Shown here piece after piece: positions 1 to 39,727 of a stretch of 64,000 nt of DNA. A model generated the notes under the pieces. It did no database searches. It was not told the origin of the DNA and worked only from the letters and a program-made list of their open reading frames with translations. Each line of letters begins with the position of its first letter. The first letter of the stretch is position 1. This stretch comes from Ochotona curzoniae (lineage: Eukaryota > Chordata > Mammalia > Lagomorpha > Ochotonidae). Both the position numbers and the translations under genes were made by a program. Location of the stretch: positions 3,533,001 through 3,597,000 of the forward strand of contig NW_024467104.1 of NCBI RefSeq assembly GCF_017591425.1, given 5' to 3'.

Positions 1-1389
1 AGTTTCATGCTGTTTGGGGCAGAGTGCAGAGCCGTGTGAAGGACTTCAGATAGATGTGCTGTGCCTGAGCACTGCTCTGCTGTCCAGGAGGCAGGAGATC
101 TTGAATACTTGTAACTCCTGACTTAGAGGTCCTCAAAGAAGAGGTAGATGGGATTCTTTGTTGTGGTGTTCATAAGGCAGCTGCAGGACTATGGTTGCCT
201 AGCACCCAGAAGGAGCTCTGTGTCTGTGGAAAAGATTTTTGTTAATTAGACAAGCTCATGAAGAAGGCCTGAGAGACACAGGGCAATACAGGTGACAGTG
301 GAAAGGCAGTGAACCCCGACTGAGAGGAACTGCGTGTGGAGTCGCTTGAGATTGAGTTGGGCCCTGAACACTGTGTTCTCTTCAGAGAAGGAGGTCTTAG
401 CCCTTTCATCTCTGAATCTGGGAGCACTTTTGGGAAGCTAGATCTCAGGGTTACCTATGTCCCCTACTGGTGATATCTCCCATCTTCTGGCATGAGGCTT
501 CAGGAGGCTGGGGAGGAAGGAAGTGGGTGGTTGGGCTCATCCGTTTCTTTCTGCAGTGCGTGCTGTAATGTGCGTATTGCCACATGTCTTGATGCTCTCT
601 GATAAAGATGCTGAAGCCTTCTCGTCAGCTGCACGCAGCTGTGTGCTGAAGATAAGGAACGTCACATGCTCTCCTTGCCCCTGGGCCTCCTGAGGACTGT
701 TGGTCTGTAAGAGCAAGCTTGGGTCAGCAAGGGAAGAACACCGGCCCCGGGGGTCAGCTGGAACCCTCCGTGTAAGCTCAGTAAGGCAGCCTAGTGGTTG
801 GGCCAGTGTTACGCAACTCGAGATAACGTCTGTGATGGCCTCCCTTGGATTTTCTCATCTGGGCTGCAGTTTGCTGCTCTTAACGTTATATTTTTGGAAG
901 GGGCATGCCACAGTGGCAAAAACTGCATGGAAAGATGCAAATCCAGAATCCTGGGTTCTGTCCCCATCTGTCACAGTAATAATTTGCTTTTGAAGCTTGG
1001 TTTCCCCGTCCAAGATGAGGGGATTTGATGGTGAAGTATTTAAAATTGGTCTAACTCTTGCCTCCCTTTATTTTTGAAGATACTTAGGTCCAGGTTAAGC
1101 CTATGGAGAAGTTGACGTGGCTAGAAATGATTATTTTATTGACTTTACTGTGTGCTGCTCATTGCAAATTGAACCTACAAGTATTTTTAACCCTCAAGCT
1201 GCTCTGAAATTCTCCTCGCCCTTCTCTGTCTACATGTATAAACAAATACCTGTGTAAACACACGTATTTTGCATGTATATGGATGTGTAAATATAAACGT
1301 GGAAAATAGAATTAAGACATAGACTTAATTTTGGTGTGAAACATTTTGAAATTATGCAATTTTTTTCATAGTATTTATTTCCCATTTTT

Positions 1390-1720
1390 AAAAAAGATTT
1401 ATTTTTATGTTTATTGGAAAGTCAGATATTCAGAGAGGAGGGAAGACAGAGAGGAAAATCTTCCATCTGCTGTTTCACTCCCCAAGTGGCCGTAATGACT
1501 GGAGCTGAACCAATCTGAAGCCAGGAGCCCTGAGCTTTTTAGGGTCTCCCAATTGGGTGCAGGGCTCCATGGCTGCTGGGGTCCATGCAGTAGGTATGAA
1601 TAACACGAAGGTGTGAAGAGAACAGCTTCCCTGCTTGGCAGGGCCCGGGGAGCTTCCAGCTGTTTGGCAGGGCCCGATGGACTTCTCTCTGCCCACCTTG
1701 ACGCAGTTTCACCTCCTTTC
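1390..1720 (-). mobile_element. CSINE, inverted
   Basis: It starts with aagatttatttttatg and ttggaaagtcagatattc (the reverse of the SINE tail), then cactccccaagtggccg. STX3 intron 1. Confidence 0.85.
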
Positions 1721-2019
1721 ACATGGACACTCAACCACCCCACTAAGAATTTTGTAATCTATTGAGGCATTGTTTGCCCCTGTGAGATGGCTTTTACAAC
1801 CAACATGAGCTTAAGAGTTATTGTTACTGATAATGTCTTGGTGAGTGGGCCTTTAACTGTGCACAGGAGTACAATTAAGCCCATGCTGTTTCCAGACACC
1901 TTATTGTATGCCTACCCGTTGCTCTGAAATCTGGCCCAAACATTTAGCATGGTTTCTGGGAAATGGCTTGGTAAGAATTTTACAAACTAATGGAAGTGAT
2001 GGGAGTATGGGCTGAAACT

Positions 2020-2200
2020 GCTAAGACAAAACATATAGTTACTGGGACTCTAAAAGCTATCCTGTTACTATGACCCTAAAGGCCATCCTGCTTTGACAAA
2101 GAACATAGCTACTGTGACCCTAAAGGCTATCATGCTATGGCAAAAATGTAGTTACTGTGACCTTAAAGGTTAGCCTGTCCTTGCAACTCTTTAGAACAGA
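2020..2200 (+). repeat. Imperfect tandem repeat, unit about 50 bp
   Basis: Three to four imperfect units share a gttactgtgaccctaaagg core followed by ctatcctgctatgac-like text. It lies 0.5 kb upstream of the probable LTR and could belong to the same element. Confidence 0.7.
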
Positions 2201-2658
2201 GTAAATGTAGTTGCTTTGGCTGCCTTCATAATTTTTTAACTAGAGGAAATATAGGGTGACTTTACTAACATCATGTATACTTTTGATTACTGTTTGATCA
2301 TTTATGAGGTTGTAGAGCCTGCAGTTGTAGAGGGATTTAATGTTGGAAATGTTTTGTCTTAGATCTTTGTTTTTTCTCTTTTGATGTGTTTCTCTCATTA
2401 AGTGATGGATAAGTTGTAGAATAAGAATTGTAGTAGGAGTGTGTTACTGAATAAGATGTGTTGTCTACTGAGAAATTCTTAGCTGCGACATCAGAATGGA
2501 TAATGCCCTGTCTTAAGGTGAAACCATTTGTAGAATTATCTTTGGAAGCATTCACTTGCCCATTGTAGAGTTGAAACTTAAATGGAGTAAACGTGGCTCA
2601 TTGCCAATTGCAATTCTTTCCACCGTTATAATTCTTGCTTTACTTCTTTAGTTAACAC

Positions 2659-3075
2659 ACTGTGTGAGCTTGCAGGCCTAATGGCCTTTGGTGCCAATGG
2701 TCCCTAATCCCCATAAACCAAGACCCCAGACTTACTAACTCATACATAATTCAAGGTAGGGGTCTGGCTGTCACAGGTGTGCCAAGGATAGAGCCCAGAC
2801 TTGAGGAGAGCAGGTGGGGGCTGGCAAGCCGAGAGAAGCAAGGAATGTGGAATCCTTCCTCACTCACCTCTCAAGCTGTTATAAATCGTGCCCGCCCTGA
2901 AGCTATGTCAAAATGCTCTAAAAGAAAACCGTGTGCTGCTTCTGTATAAATAAAGGCGCAGCTTTCTCGCATGGTCCACAATGATTTTGAAATTGTAGTG
3001 GTCTGTCTCTCTTCTTCTTTCTATGCCGATTTCACGCGCCCTTCTCGAGCTCCGAACTCAGCTGGAGCTGGACTC
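2659..3075 (+). mobile_element. Probable solo LTR (endogenous retrovirus) fragment
   Basis: A TATA-like ttataaat (2878-2885) is followed 60-70 bp later by AATAAA (2949-2954) and a T/C-rich stretch (tctctcttcttctttctatg), the layout of promoter, R and U5 in an LTR. No coding part is visible. The 3' edge is confused by the adjoining SINE. Boundaries are uncertain. Confidence 0.45.
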
Positions 3076-3234
3076 TGGCACAGGGCCTTGGGCCATCCTC
3101 GACTGCTTTCCCAGGGTACAAGCAAGGAGCTGGATGCGAAACGGGGCCACTAGGATTAGAACTGGTGCCCACATGGGACCCCGGTGTGTGCAAGGCAAGG
3201 ACTTTAGCTGCTAGGCTACTGCGCTGGGCCCCCA
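3076..3234 (-). mobile_element. CSINE fragment, inverted
   Basis: Reads back from ggccatcctcgactgctttc to gctactgcgctgggcccc, the reverse of the CSINE head; the tail half is missing. Confidence 0.85.
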
Positions 3235-3244
3235 ATATATTTTT

Positions 3245-3520
3245 TTTAAAGAAAGATTTATGCAGAGTCACACAGAGAGAAAGAGATCTTCTACCCACTG
3301 GTAAATTATTTCCCAAAGGACCAAAGTGTGAACTCCATCATGGTTTCCCAAGTGGGTTCCAGGAATCCAATGCTTTGCCGTCTTCAAGCTACTTTCACAG
3401 GTGCATCAGTGAGGAGCTGACTCAGAAGCAGAGCTGCTGGGACTCAGCCAGCACTTCAGAGTGGGATGCTGGGATTGCCAGTGGCACCTTAACTTGTGGT
3501 ACCACATACTGGCCCCTTCC
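3245..3520 (-). mobile_element. Old CSINE, inverted
   Basis: Diverged: aaagatttatgcagagtcac, cttctacccactggt and, at the far end, taccacatactggcccctt. Confidence 0.65.
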
Positions 3521-4211
3521 ATTAACTTTTTTGAAGAGCCTTTGTGTGTGTATGGTATCTAATATGCTAATATAATGTTTACTGTAATTACTGAAGTCTC
3601 CAAAGGAGGTAAAAGAGAAGGAGGTGGATGTTGCAGGGCTTCTTCCTGCTGCCGTGCAGCTCAGGAGCGAATGTTGGCAGTGCTGTTTGGCATGCAGCCA
3701 CTTTGTGAGTGGCAGATTCAGCCAGTTGATGCTCACTTTTCTTGTGTTCAACCCTGTCCCATGTGCATCAGAGATGCTTACGAGACACTGTTCCTGACCT
3801 CAAGTGGCTTATAACTGAGCTTGGAAATTTGTGCTTGCAACTCATAAAATAGATAAAAATGAAGTGGGGAGAGTTTTGTGGGGGAAGTGGGACCGGAATT
3901 AAGCCATGAAGGTTGAGTCCAGAAAGCCGAGACGGCTGCAAGGCATGCTCGTTACAGTTGGACCTCTGCCGTCGCTGGGGGCTCTGCAACCGCAGATTCC
4001 GAGAGGTGCAGAGGACTGCACTGAACGTGGACAGATGTTTTTCTTGTCATGAGTTCCTAAGTAGTACAGTATAACAGCTTACACAACATCTGCACTGTGT
4101 TAAGTATCATAACGAATCCCGAAATGATTTAAAGCATACAGGGATGTGCGTGTAAGTTAATGAAAACAAATTGTACCATTTTTTTTCTTTTTTTAAGATT
4201 TATTTATTTTT

Positions 4212-4546
4212 GGGCCCGGCGCAGTGGCGCAGTGGCGCAAGTGGTTAAGGTCCTCGCCTTGCACGCTCGGGATTCCATATGGGTGCCGGTTCTAATCCTG
4301 GCGGCCCCGTTTCCCTTCCAGCTCCCTGCCTGTGGCCCGGGAAAGCAGTCGAGGACGGCCCAAAGCTTTGGGACCCTGCACCCGCGTGGGAGACCAGGAA
4401 GAGGCTCCTGGCTACAGATTGGCATAGCACTGGCCGTTGCGCTCACTTGGGGAGTGAATCATTGGACGGAAGATCTTCCTCTCTGTCTCTCCTCTCTGTA
4501 TATCCGCCTTTCCAATAAAAAAAAAATAAAGTAAATCTTTTAAAAA
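4212..4546 (+). mobile_element. Young CSINE, full length
   Basis: It begins gggcccggcgcagtggcgca and has a B-box-like ggttctaatcc and an AATAAA/A-rich tail. A perfect 17-bp duplication, aagatttatttattttt, flanks it (4195-4211 and 4547-4563). It inserted into the 3' end of an inverted older SINE, whose remnant continues to about 4590. A cagtggcg duplication lies in its head. Confidence 0.95.
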
Positions 4547-7500
4547 AAGATTTATTTATTTTTATTGGAAAGTCAGATAGGAGAGAAGTAAGGGAGTTGA
4601 GCATCCAAGTGCTTTATTGTCCATGGAGTGTTCTGGAACCGAGGAATATCCATGCATGCATATTGGAGGGTTCATAGTGCTAATAGAAAGCCTAGGAGTG
4701 TTAATAAATCATGCGTGCAGAATATAGCGAGGACATGGGAGTCCAGGAGTACTTGGCAGGGAGCAGGGGGAATTATGAGTAAATAAGGGTATATGTCTCA
4801 CCAAATGGCAGAAGTCTTAAAGGACAGCCTGAGGACTTTGGCTTGCCAAGTGGGTGATATGTGTGGGGGTGGGTGATAAGAGTGGGAGATGGGGGAAGTA
4901 AGAGCAGTGAAACAGAGAAGTATCGAATAGGGTGAGGTTGATTGCTACAGAGTAGAGCTTGTCTTGCAAGCAAAATCCAGCAACACAGTTATTCCTGAGT
5001 TACAGATGAAACACTGTGACCCAGGGATGTTACACCCTCTGTTACACGCTCAGACTAACATGTAATGGAGCCAGTACAGAACCTTGTCATCACGGTGCTG
5101 TGGAGCCGTGCTTACCTCACCTTTAATGTGAGAACTTTTTGTGGAGGATGTTCTGGTGCAAGTCTCTTGAAACCTTCCTGAACGCCCCTCTCCCTCACTC
5201 AGCATCTGTGTGTATAGTCTGAGTTGATTGCGGGTGTAATTGTGTGTGTGTGGTTGGCGCTGTCCTTGGAGCCTCTTCCCTCACTCTGAACAGAAGCTTA
5301 CTGTCTGCTTTCCCATAGGAAAGTCAGGTGTGTGTTTTATGGTAAGAGTTACGGTGGTCTGCGTGGAGAAGGAACTTGATAGAGCTGCTGCAGTGTCTGC
5401 GTATAGATGACCCTTGACGAAGGGAACATTTTGTCTCCAACTTCAGAAACCAGTGGGTGAATCCAGGCTGCTGGTCTCTGGGGAAACGAGTTACTGATTT
5501 ACATAAAGTTGATTCAATTTGTTATATGCCAAGCGCAGATTGAGTATCCCGAGTCTGAAAATTTTAAATTTGAAGTGAACTCCAAAACTGAAACTTTTCG
5601 GTACTGCTGATGCGACACCACAGATGGAGAATTCTACACTTGACTGTGGTGCATCACAGTTAAAATGCACCAAAAGTACAGTCTCAAATTAGCTTTGCGG
5701 CGTGTGTAAGAATATACAAAATGAATTTTGTGTTTTAACCTGGGTTTCTTAACCAAGAAGTTTTGTTATATGTATGCAGATATTCCAGAAACTGAGAAAA
5801 AAAAAAGCCAAATTCTGAGACACGTAAAGAAATAATCAGGTACGATAAATTAACTAAGGATAGTTACATGCTCAAGTTTAATTGTGATGAAAGCTGATTT
5901 TGACTAAGTGAACAAAAGAACATAAGATACTCTTAGGCTCATTAGAAGGATACTGGAGAAGATCTGTAGAACCTGTCCAAAGCCTGGAGAGCTTCAGGAA
6001 GGATGGGGACACAGGCAGCTGTGGGAATTACGCGGGCATCACTTCTGGATGCTGCCATTGCCCTGACTCAGCTCCACCTGCTCTAGATTACCTTTCCTAA
6101 ATCAGATTTCTCCGTTGGATGTGTATCCTCCCCAGGCTTATATGGTGAGCAGGATGGGTAACTGCAAAGGAAGGTGTTCTGGGAGCATAGACACAACTCT
6201 GATGTGCATGAAGCAGCTTTGAACCCATACATTTATAGTCAGCGGGGAAGCACAGGTAGTTAAGCCATAAGACTCTGATGGCTGCTATAGAAAGTTTGTA
6301 TAAAGTGCACTGGGAGTTTTTACATTTGCCTGGGGGCATAGGTGTCAGGTGAATTCCATGGAAGTTGTCTGAACCAAATTCTAAAGGCTGAGTAAAAATG
6401 TGCCAGTTGGACAGATGCCTTTCAGGAAGAGGGACTGTTGTGATGTAGTGATGTGAAACAGTGGTCCAGCAAGTGCAAGCAGTTCCAAGTACTTGATCTA
6501 GAGTGTGCAGCTAAGAAGGAGAAATGGGGCTGGGCCATGCACTGAATGAGACACAGGCACTTTTAATCCTACAAGTTGAACTGTCTGTTCATGATTTTAG
6601 GTGCTAAGAGGACATGCATGAACAGTTCTCAATTTAGGGAAACCATCATAGAGGCTCTAGCAGGGACCTCACGTTCAGCTCTCTGGAGTGTGGTTGTGGC
6701 CGTGGGGACCACTCCAGACCAGTCAGACCAGTCAAGGCATCTCCCATTCAGTGGGAAAGCTCCAGATGTTAGCATCATTCCCAGTCATTCCTCTTCCAGC
6801 AGATACAGGGAACGGTGGTAAGTGAAGAAAAGAGGTCCCTGGTGATTTTCATTGCCTGTGGGATGTCTGAACGTTTGAGAATGACGTGTCTGGAGCCCCA
6901 GAGATCACCAAAGAAGCAAGGACTGGGGGGTTTCCCTTCCACAACCAGCTTGCGGTTAGTGCATAGAAATTGGGGGTGTGTGGTGGGAAGCGGAACTCTG
7001 GGGAGAACAGTCCAGAAGACGCTGCTGGGTCACCCAGTCCTGGAAGGGACGGAACCTTTGTGAGGACGTTGAATGAGGTTGAAAGAGCTGGGGTCTCTTA
7101 AGGGTTGCTGGGAGTTGAGGGAGAACTTCCTTTCCTGTGTAAACATGAAGAGAGCCGCACAGCGTGTTTTTTTTTATAGTAGGTGGTTTCTGAAAACAGG
7201 AAAAGTCTCTGCTCCTGCTGCGAGGATTCAGAGCTCGTGCTTTGGAGGAATTTTGTCTTGAACCTGTTGGAACAGAGTTGAGAATAGGCTCAGATCCAGT
7301 GGATTGCTTAGAATTTGCCTGGACTATGTTTGGGCTTCATGCTTTTGGACAAGTTACTTTAACTGAGGTTAGTGAACTCAGCTAGAGTGAGTATGGGCAC
7401 AAGGAGGTTACCTAGAATTGAGAGAGTTTTGTGTGTGTGAACTTCTTTTGGCACCTATGCAAAGTTTCTCATAATACATATTTTCTGTGATAAGTTTCAT

Positions 7501-7614
7501 GTTTTACCAGATAGCTTTGTTTTAATTCTGTTTTCCATTAAATCTTTGAAATCCCCTCATATTAGAAATATCACCACTAGCACTATGAATGCCACCACCA
7601 GTAATAACCAAACC

Positions 7615-7840
7615 TAAAACTAAGTCCTTCAGTGTGCTAAGTACTGTGTGAAAGCATCTTATATTCATGATCTCACTGACTGCTTCAAGAATCCTGTGAA
7701 CTGGGCAGTGCTGTTACTTGTGTTAGCATTGGATTTCGAGGCAGCAAGGTTGATCACGTATACCTGCCTCCCTTTACTACTGCAGAAAGCCCCTAATTGG
7801 TGGAGCCAGGACTTCATTTCAGCCAGTGTGTCACCCCTCC
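7615..7840 (+). mobile_element. MIR SINE relic
   Basis: It follows the MIR order: gtgctaagtactgtgtga, tcatgatctcactgactgc, then a tail resembling the MIR region around gtggagccaggacttcatt. Just upstream of STX3 exon 2. Confidence 0.6.
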
Positions 7841-7985
7841 ACCCTCTGAGTTTGATATTTCATAGAAATGCTATGAGCTTTAAAAGAAATAGTGTACAGA
7901 AAGCTTACTATTGCGCCCAGTACTTCATTTGTGCTCAGTAATACTAGCTATTTGCTTTGCTTTTAATTTCCGTTCTGCTCTTTTT

Positions 7986-8003
7986 GTGTGTGTGTGTGTG
8001 TGT
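7986..8003 (+). repeat. (TG)n run inside the STX3 exon 2 acceptor
   Basis: About nine TG units end 5 bp before the acceptor AG and replace part of the pyrimidine tract. Confidence 0.98.
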
Positions 8004-8009
8004 CTGCAG

Positions 8010-31540
<23,531 letters not shown>

Positions 31541-32108
31541 ACGAGGTGAGCCGTCTGTAGGGAGGGCCAGGCCCGCTGTTAGCTGAAACACTTTTGTCCT
31601 GGGAGTTTTTTTCTTTCTTGTTTTGGTCACCTGGTGCCTGAACTTGGGTTGGGATTAGGTGGTAGTATGGACCCAAGTTGGGACCTTAGAAAAATAGAAG
31701 GGAAGGTGTGCCATCTCCTAGAAAAATAAGCAAAGAATGAGGGGGCAGTAAGTAGTGGGCTGTCGGGGAGGAGACACAAGGCAGAAGTCTGTGCCACAAG
31801 TAGGCCTAGTTGCAGAATACGTTGTACAAATTAAGGAAAATTGATTTCTGCTGCAAAATTGGAGACTTGGCACTAGGAATGATAAAAGGATTAGGAGTTA
31901 GCTTTGGTATCAGATACACGTGAACGCTAGACAAGGTCATAGAGTAAACCTGAACTAAGAAAATGCCTTCCTTTTCAAGGATAGGCCGAGTTAGTGCAGA
32001 CTTGTGAGTAGTCCTTTATTCCTGTCGGAGAAGCTGCTGACCCTGGCCATGAACACTGTGCTTTATAATCTGTGATTTTTTTTCTTCCGCCATTCTTATC
32101 TCCTTCAG

Positions 32109-33680
32109 CCCTCACAGCTGGACCCTCGCTGGCCAGTTCTAACCCTTCCACCTCGGTGGCGCTGTCACTTCTCCATAGCAGTCTCCTCATCCACTTCTCT
32201 TCCCATTACAAGACTTATGACACAGGGCGCCACTCAACTATTCATTCAAGTTATGCAAAGGGAGATCGTGAAAAGTGCGGTTGGATAGGGGGGGTGGAGG
32301 GCAGAGGGCAGAGGGGAGCAGGGAGCAGAACAACCTACAGCTGGTGGGGCGGAAGGGCAGGCCTGCAGGGCTAGAGAAGGAAAGCATAATGGTGCCCACT
32401 GGGAAGTAAAACTTAAAAGGCTGCATCACCACCAGGCGGACAAGAGGCCACTATCACAGCACACCATGTTTGGCAGGAGCTTTGAACTTCTGTGAGTTAT
32501 CAGGCTTCTTGTACCAGCCCATCTGCTTCCTTCTCAAGGGCCCAAAAGTACTCTTCACTGTGAAAGCGATCTAAGACTGCACACCATGCTTGTATTGTCC
32601 ACTGCTCAGCACAGCGCCAGGCACTCACAGATCCAATTCCCATGAGGAAGCTCTGCTTTCACTCACACGCAAGTCCTTGGCTGTGACTCTAACACTGTGA
32701 AAAGCATCAGTGGACACAGTTTGACCACCAACAGAGGCTCTGTGAAGTGGCCTGGGAACCAGCGGAGTCACCCTTTTAACCACTATGGGTGGTGATGGAG
32801 TGGTGCTGCATCCAGGGCCAAGACTGCATTGAGGAACTAAACAGAAACCATTCAAAAGAAGCTGGATTATACTACACAGTGACTGAACTCCCAAGACGTG
32901 ACACACACACCGGGGACCACAGCAAGGGATGGGTGATGTTAGATGGGAAAGGTGGAATAAGGCTGTCGCCTACTTCACTTCTCATCCGTGTTAACCGGAA
33001 CTGTTGGCCAGTGGTGCACGTGCAAGAAACTTCAGTGTTCCCTACTCAAGGTTCAGCTGTTTTCACCTTTAAACCAGCCATATGAGCAAGACTTGGAACA
33101 GAAGTCATTTCAGTGATTAATTATATATAGGAGGCTCACTAAAAATACGTTAAAAATTACAATGGTACAATTCTAAAAAGACTACTTAACTATTTAGGTA
33201 AATGATTTTTCAAGTAAATTCTTATTTTCTCTGGAGCTTTTTTAGGAAAGTGGGATTAAGTAATTAGATGTTTCATCATGGTGCCATTTCCTACCTACTT
33301 TCAAAAGAAACTGGTTTAATATCTATCAATTTATTTCCCTTAGTTTGAATATGGGATAGAAGACTACTGCTGTTTGAAAGACTGGTTAGTCTTGTTAAAA
33401 GGAAGCAGATGGTGCCCCATCCACCCAACAGCAGTCAGCTGCGTGCTGCTCGGCACTGCTCTGGACCCTGCAGGTGCACCGATCAGAGCCAGACACTCCC
33501 TCCTGGAGGATTTCAGGGCCTAACAGGCACCACACAGTTTCAACTTTTGTTACCAGATCCTTTTGTTAAAAGATATTCGATTCTTGTCATTGTCAGTATT
33601 TCCCTTTCCAAGACTGAGCGATGGGTTTGTTGGCATCAATAAATACTTGTTCAATAAACGAACTGACGTACTTTTTTTCC
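32109..33680 (+). other. STX3: Candidate STX3 terminal 3'UTR exon
   Basis: A strong acceptor (long T/C tract then ctccttcag) ends at 32108. AATAAA signals lie at 33638-33643 and 33653-33658, just before the opposing MRPL16 gene. Both 10A and 10B have donors after their stops that could splice here. The exon is inferred from these signals alone. Confidence 0.45.
33638..33658 (+). promoter_or_regulatory. STX3: STX3 poly(A) signals
   Basis: Two AATAAA hexamers at 33638-33643 and 33653-33658 with a T-rich stretch downstream near 33671. They are the most distal plus-strand signals before MRPL16. Confidence 0.6.
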
Positions 33681-33689
33681 CTAAAGCTT

Positions 33690-34128
33690 TTTATTTGTAA
33701 CTAGTGTGGAAGCCAGGTCTTCCCGAAGTGTATCTGTATGAGAGGTAAGGTGTGGGATGCTAACCTTTGCTCAAGTCCTGCTGAGGACACCTGTGCCCTT
33801 GCTAGCTGGAATAGGGGACAGAGGACTGCTGCTGGCAGGCTGTGAAACACTGGTTAAGCTTGGTAAGCCTATGAGGGAGCTGGAACCAATCAAACAGACC
33901 TCTCTCTTACTCGTTTAAGGGACCAGCAGTTTCTAGTGAGAGTTACATCCTGAGGTGATGCTCAAACTTTAACGTACTAAAAAAAAATGAACACCTGAGT
34001 TTTTCAGAAGCCATCTATGCATATGCCAATACTCAGTTACGACAGAAGAGCTACCCTAAGGCTTTAAGGGAAGGCTGAGGGAAATGAAAACAGAGCTTCC
34101 TTCTTTCAGTAGCCTGTGTATTTTTATT
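33690..34128 (-). promoter_or_regulatory. MRPL16: Candidate MRPL16 poly(A) signals
   Basis: Minus-strand AATAAA occurs at 34128-34123 (14 bp past the stop) and at 33695-33690. Use of the distal one would make the MRPL16 and STX3 transcript ends meet or overlap. Confidence 0.45.
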
Positions 34129-34141
34129 CCTCATGCTCGCA

Positions 34142-37595
<3,454 letters not shown>

Positions 37596-37904
37596 CGCCA
37601 CGCGCGCCCGGCCTCCACTCGGGGACGCAAGCGCCGGGCCGGAAGAGGTGCTCGCCGTGGTCCACCCCGCGGAGAGTTCCGACGGAAGTGGAAGAAATAG
37701 CAGGTGCTCGCAACTTGCGTTCCGGAGCCCGGCCTCCTAGAGATTGTCAATCCAGTCCCTGAAGTTTTCCCTGACTCCGGACCAGGGCGGCGGGGGCAGG
37801 GAGGCGTTTCCTTCGTTTACAAAACGCTTTTTAGTGCCTGAGGTTACTTAGGCAACCATATTCACAATCCTTCCTTGCCGGCTTCCCAAAAGACGTTTGC
37901 AAAA

Positions 37905-38105
37905 TGCCACACGCTTCTACTGGTTTAATGTTTACTGAGCGCTTGCCATATATTAGATACTCAGTTGACCCTGTCAACAGGTCCCGAGACACAAAATTTG
38001 CAGGTTCCCTTTCGAGGGTCAAAGAATTGACTTTCTCTGTGTCGCCCAACAGGGAAAGAGCACAGGCAGAATTGGAGCATGCACCCTCTGACTCCAGGGA
38101 ATGGA
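37905..38105 (+). mobile_element. MIR SINE relic
   Basis: Contains tgtttactgagcgcttgcca and tattagatactcag at the MIR core, with a diverged tail. Upstream of the MRPL16 promoter. Confidence 0.6.
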
Positions 38106-38526
38106 CAATGGCATCAGATGATATCAAGAAGAAATGAAATGAGGTGTACTTATTCTGGAAAATTTGGGAAAGAATCATTTTTATGAGTCTCAAGCTTGTT
38201 ATATTTGAGAGTGTACTCCCCCCCCCCGTGTCCTCTCCACCCCCAAGCGTCTAGGACACAAATGGGATTAGTCACTTGAGATTGGTGTCTTGTAATGAAA
38301 TAATTAGATCTATGTGTGACTTTCTTCCAAGATGGACTTCACAAATGGTGACACATAAAACCTATCATGTTTATAAGGCTGCTTGGAGAACTCTGATCAC
38401 AATTTCATGCCCTGTGTTATCTGTGTACTGAATGTGTAGGAATGTTGTGGGTGAAAACGAAAGATGTGGTTTCTGAACCTTTTGGTGCTCTACAATTTCC
38501 ATTTCCTTGTTTATTTTAGTTTTTAA

Positions 38527-38903
38527 GAAGATTTGTTTATTGGGAAAAGGTTTTATTTATTGAAAAGGCAGAGCAATGGGGAGAGAAGAGAGATAAATCT
38601 TCAACAATAATTGCAAAGTCAGATATACAGAGAAGAAGATCTTCCATCTATTGATTCACACCCCAAGTGGCCGCAATGGGCAGAGCTGTGCCAGTCTGAA
38701 GCCAGGAGCCCAGAGCCTCCTCTGGGTCTCCCATGCAAGTGTAAGGTCTCAAGGCTTTCAGCCGTCCTCAACTGCTTTCCCAGGCCACAAGCAGGGAGCT
38801 GGATGGGAAGCAGAGCTACCAGAATTAGAACCAGAGCCCATATGGGATCCTGGTGTGTGAAAGGCAAGGAATTTAGCTGCTGAGCTGACGTGCTGGGCCC
38901 CAG
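38527..38903 (-). mobile_element. CSINE, inverted, nested into an older copy
   Basis: Two tail starts are seen: tttattgaaaaggcagagca (38557) and gcaaagtcagatatacagag (38612). One body and head follow, ending acgtgctgggcccc. This suggests a younger copy inserted in an older one. Confidence 0.8.
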
Positions 38904-38984
38904 GCTGTGGTTTTAATAGCCATGCCATGATACAGAGGGGGAACATTCTTTTTTGTTTGTTTGTTTTTGCTTTTTATTGTTTAA

Positions 38985-39300
38985 GATTTATCTGTTTTAA
39001 TTTGAAAAGCATAGTTACAAAGAGAATGAGAGAGAGAGAGAGAGAGAGAAGGAGGATTGGTCTTCCATTCACTGGTTCACTCCCCAAATGGCTGCAATCA
39101 CTGGAGTTAAACTAGGAGCTGTCTCTGGGTTTCCTATGTGGGTGCAGGGGCCAGGGACTTGTGTCATCCTCTGCTGCTTTCCCAGGCCTTTAGCAAAGAG
39201 TTGGATCAGAAATGGAGCAGCTGGGACATGAACTGGTACACCAATGGGATACTGGCACCACAGGTGGAGGATTAGCCTGGTAAGTCACTGCAACAGCCCC
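38985..39300 (-). mobile_element. CSINE, inverted
   Basis: Contains aatttgaaaagcatagttac, a short (GA)n run, attcactggttcactcccca and the reversed head gtcactgcaacagcccc. Confidence 0.82.
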
Positions 39301-39329
39301 TACATTCTTTATTTTTAAAGAACAAGAGG

Positions 39330-39660
39330 TATGATCTACATGCTCAGTGTAATCCTTTATAAAAATTCCAATGCTTTCTTTTCACAGAAACAGATAAAAC
39401 AATTCTTCAGTTTGTATAGAACCAGAAAAGACCTCAAATAGCCAAAATGATATAGATAAAAAAGAACAAAGCTGGAAGCGTCCACTTCTTGATTTCTGAA
39501 ATATTATAAAGTGATTGCAATAAAAATAGCAAGGTGTTATTGTAAATAAAAAAGATACGTTGATCAATAGAACAGGATAGAAAGTTCAGAAATAAATCCA
39601 TGAACTTATGGTCAACAGGACCCCTCAGCAAAGGTATAAGAACATGCAAAGGGTTTTCCT
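39330..39660 (+). mobile_element. L1 ORF2 relic (3' part)
   Basis: The sequence follows the well-known 3' part of mammalian L1 ORF2: tcacagaaacagataaaaca, then a segment near agaacaaagctggaagc, then agaaataaatccatgaac. It has several frame breaks. It ends shortly before the RPSA pseudogene. Confidence 0.8.
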
Positions 39661-39727
39661 GTGCCTTCAGGCATGGGGTGGATATGGTGTTCTTGGTTCC
39701 TGGCATAACTTAAAGGGAAACTGTCAC

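Larger units (their letters stand above)
1..8009 (+). other. STX3: STX3 intron 1 (3' part)
   Basis: No coding exon is recognised. It holds the SINEs, tandem repeat, LTR fragment and MIR listed separately. The stretch 4600-7600 shows no repeat or gene I can name. Confidence 0.75.

Noticed and set aside
4212..4290. tRNA-like sequence with A and B boxes
   Set aside because: It is the tRNA-derived head of a CSINE, not a tRNA gene; the same applies to other SINE heads.
1..8009. Search for STX3 exon 1 and promoter
   Set aside because: No CpG-rich start region or MKDRL-type start with a phase-0 donor was found; it must lie upstream.
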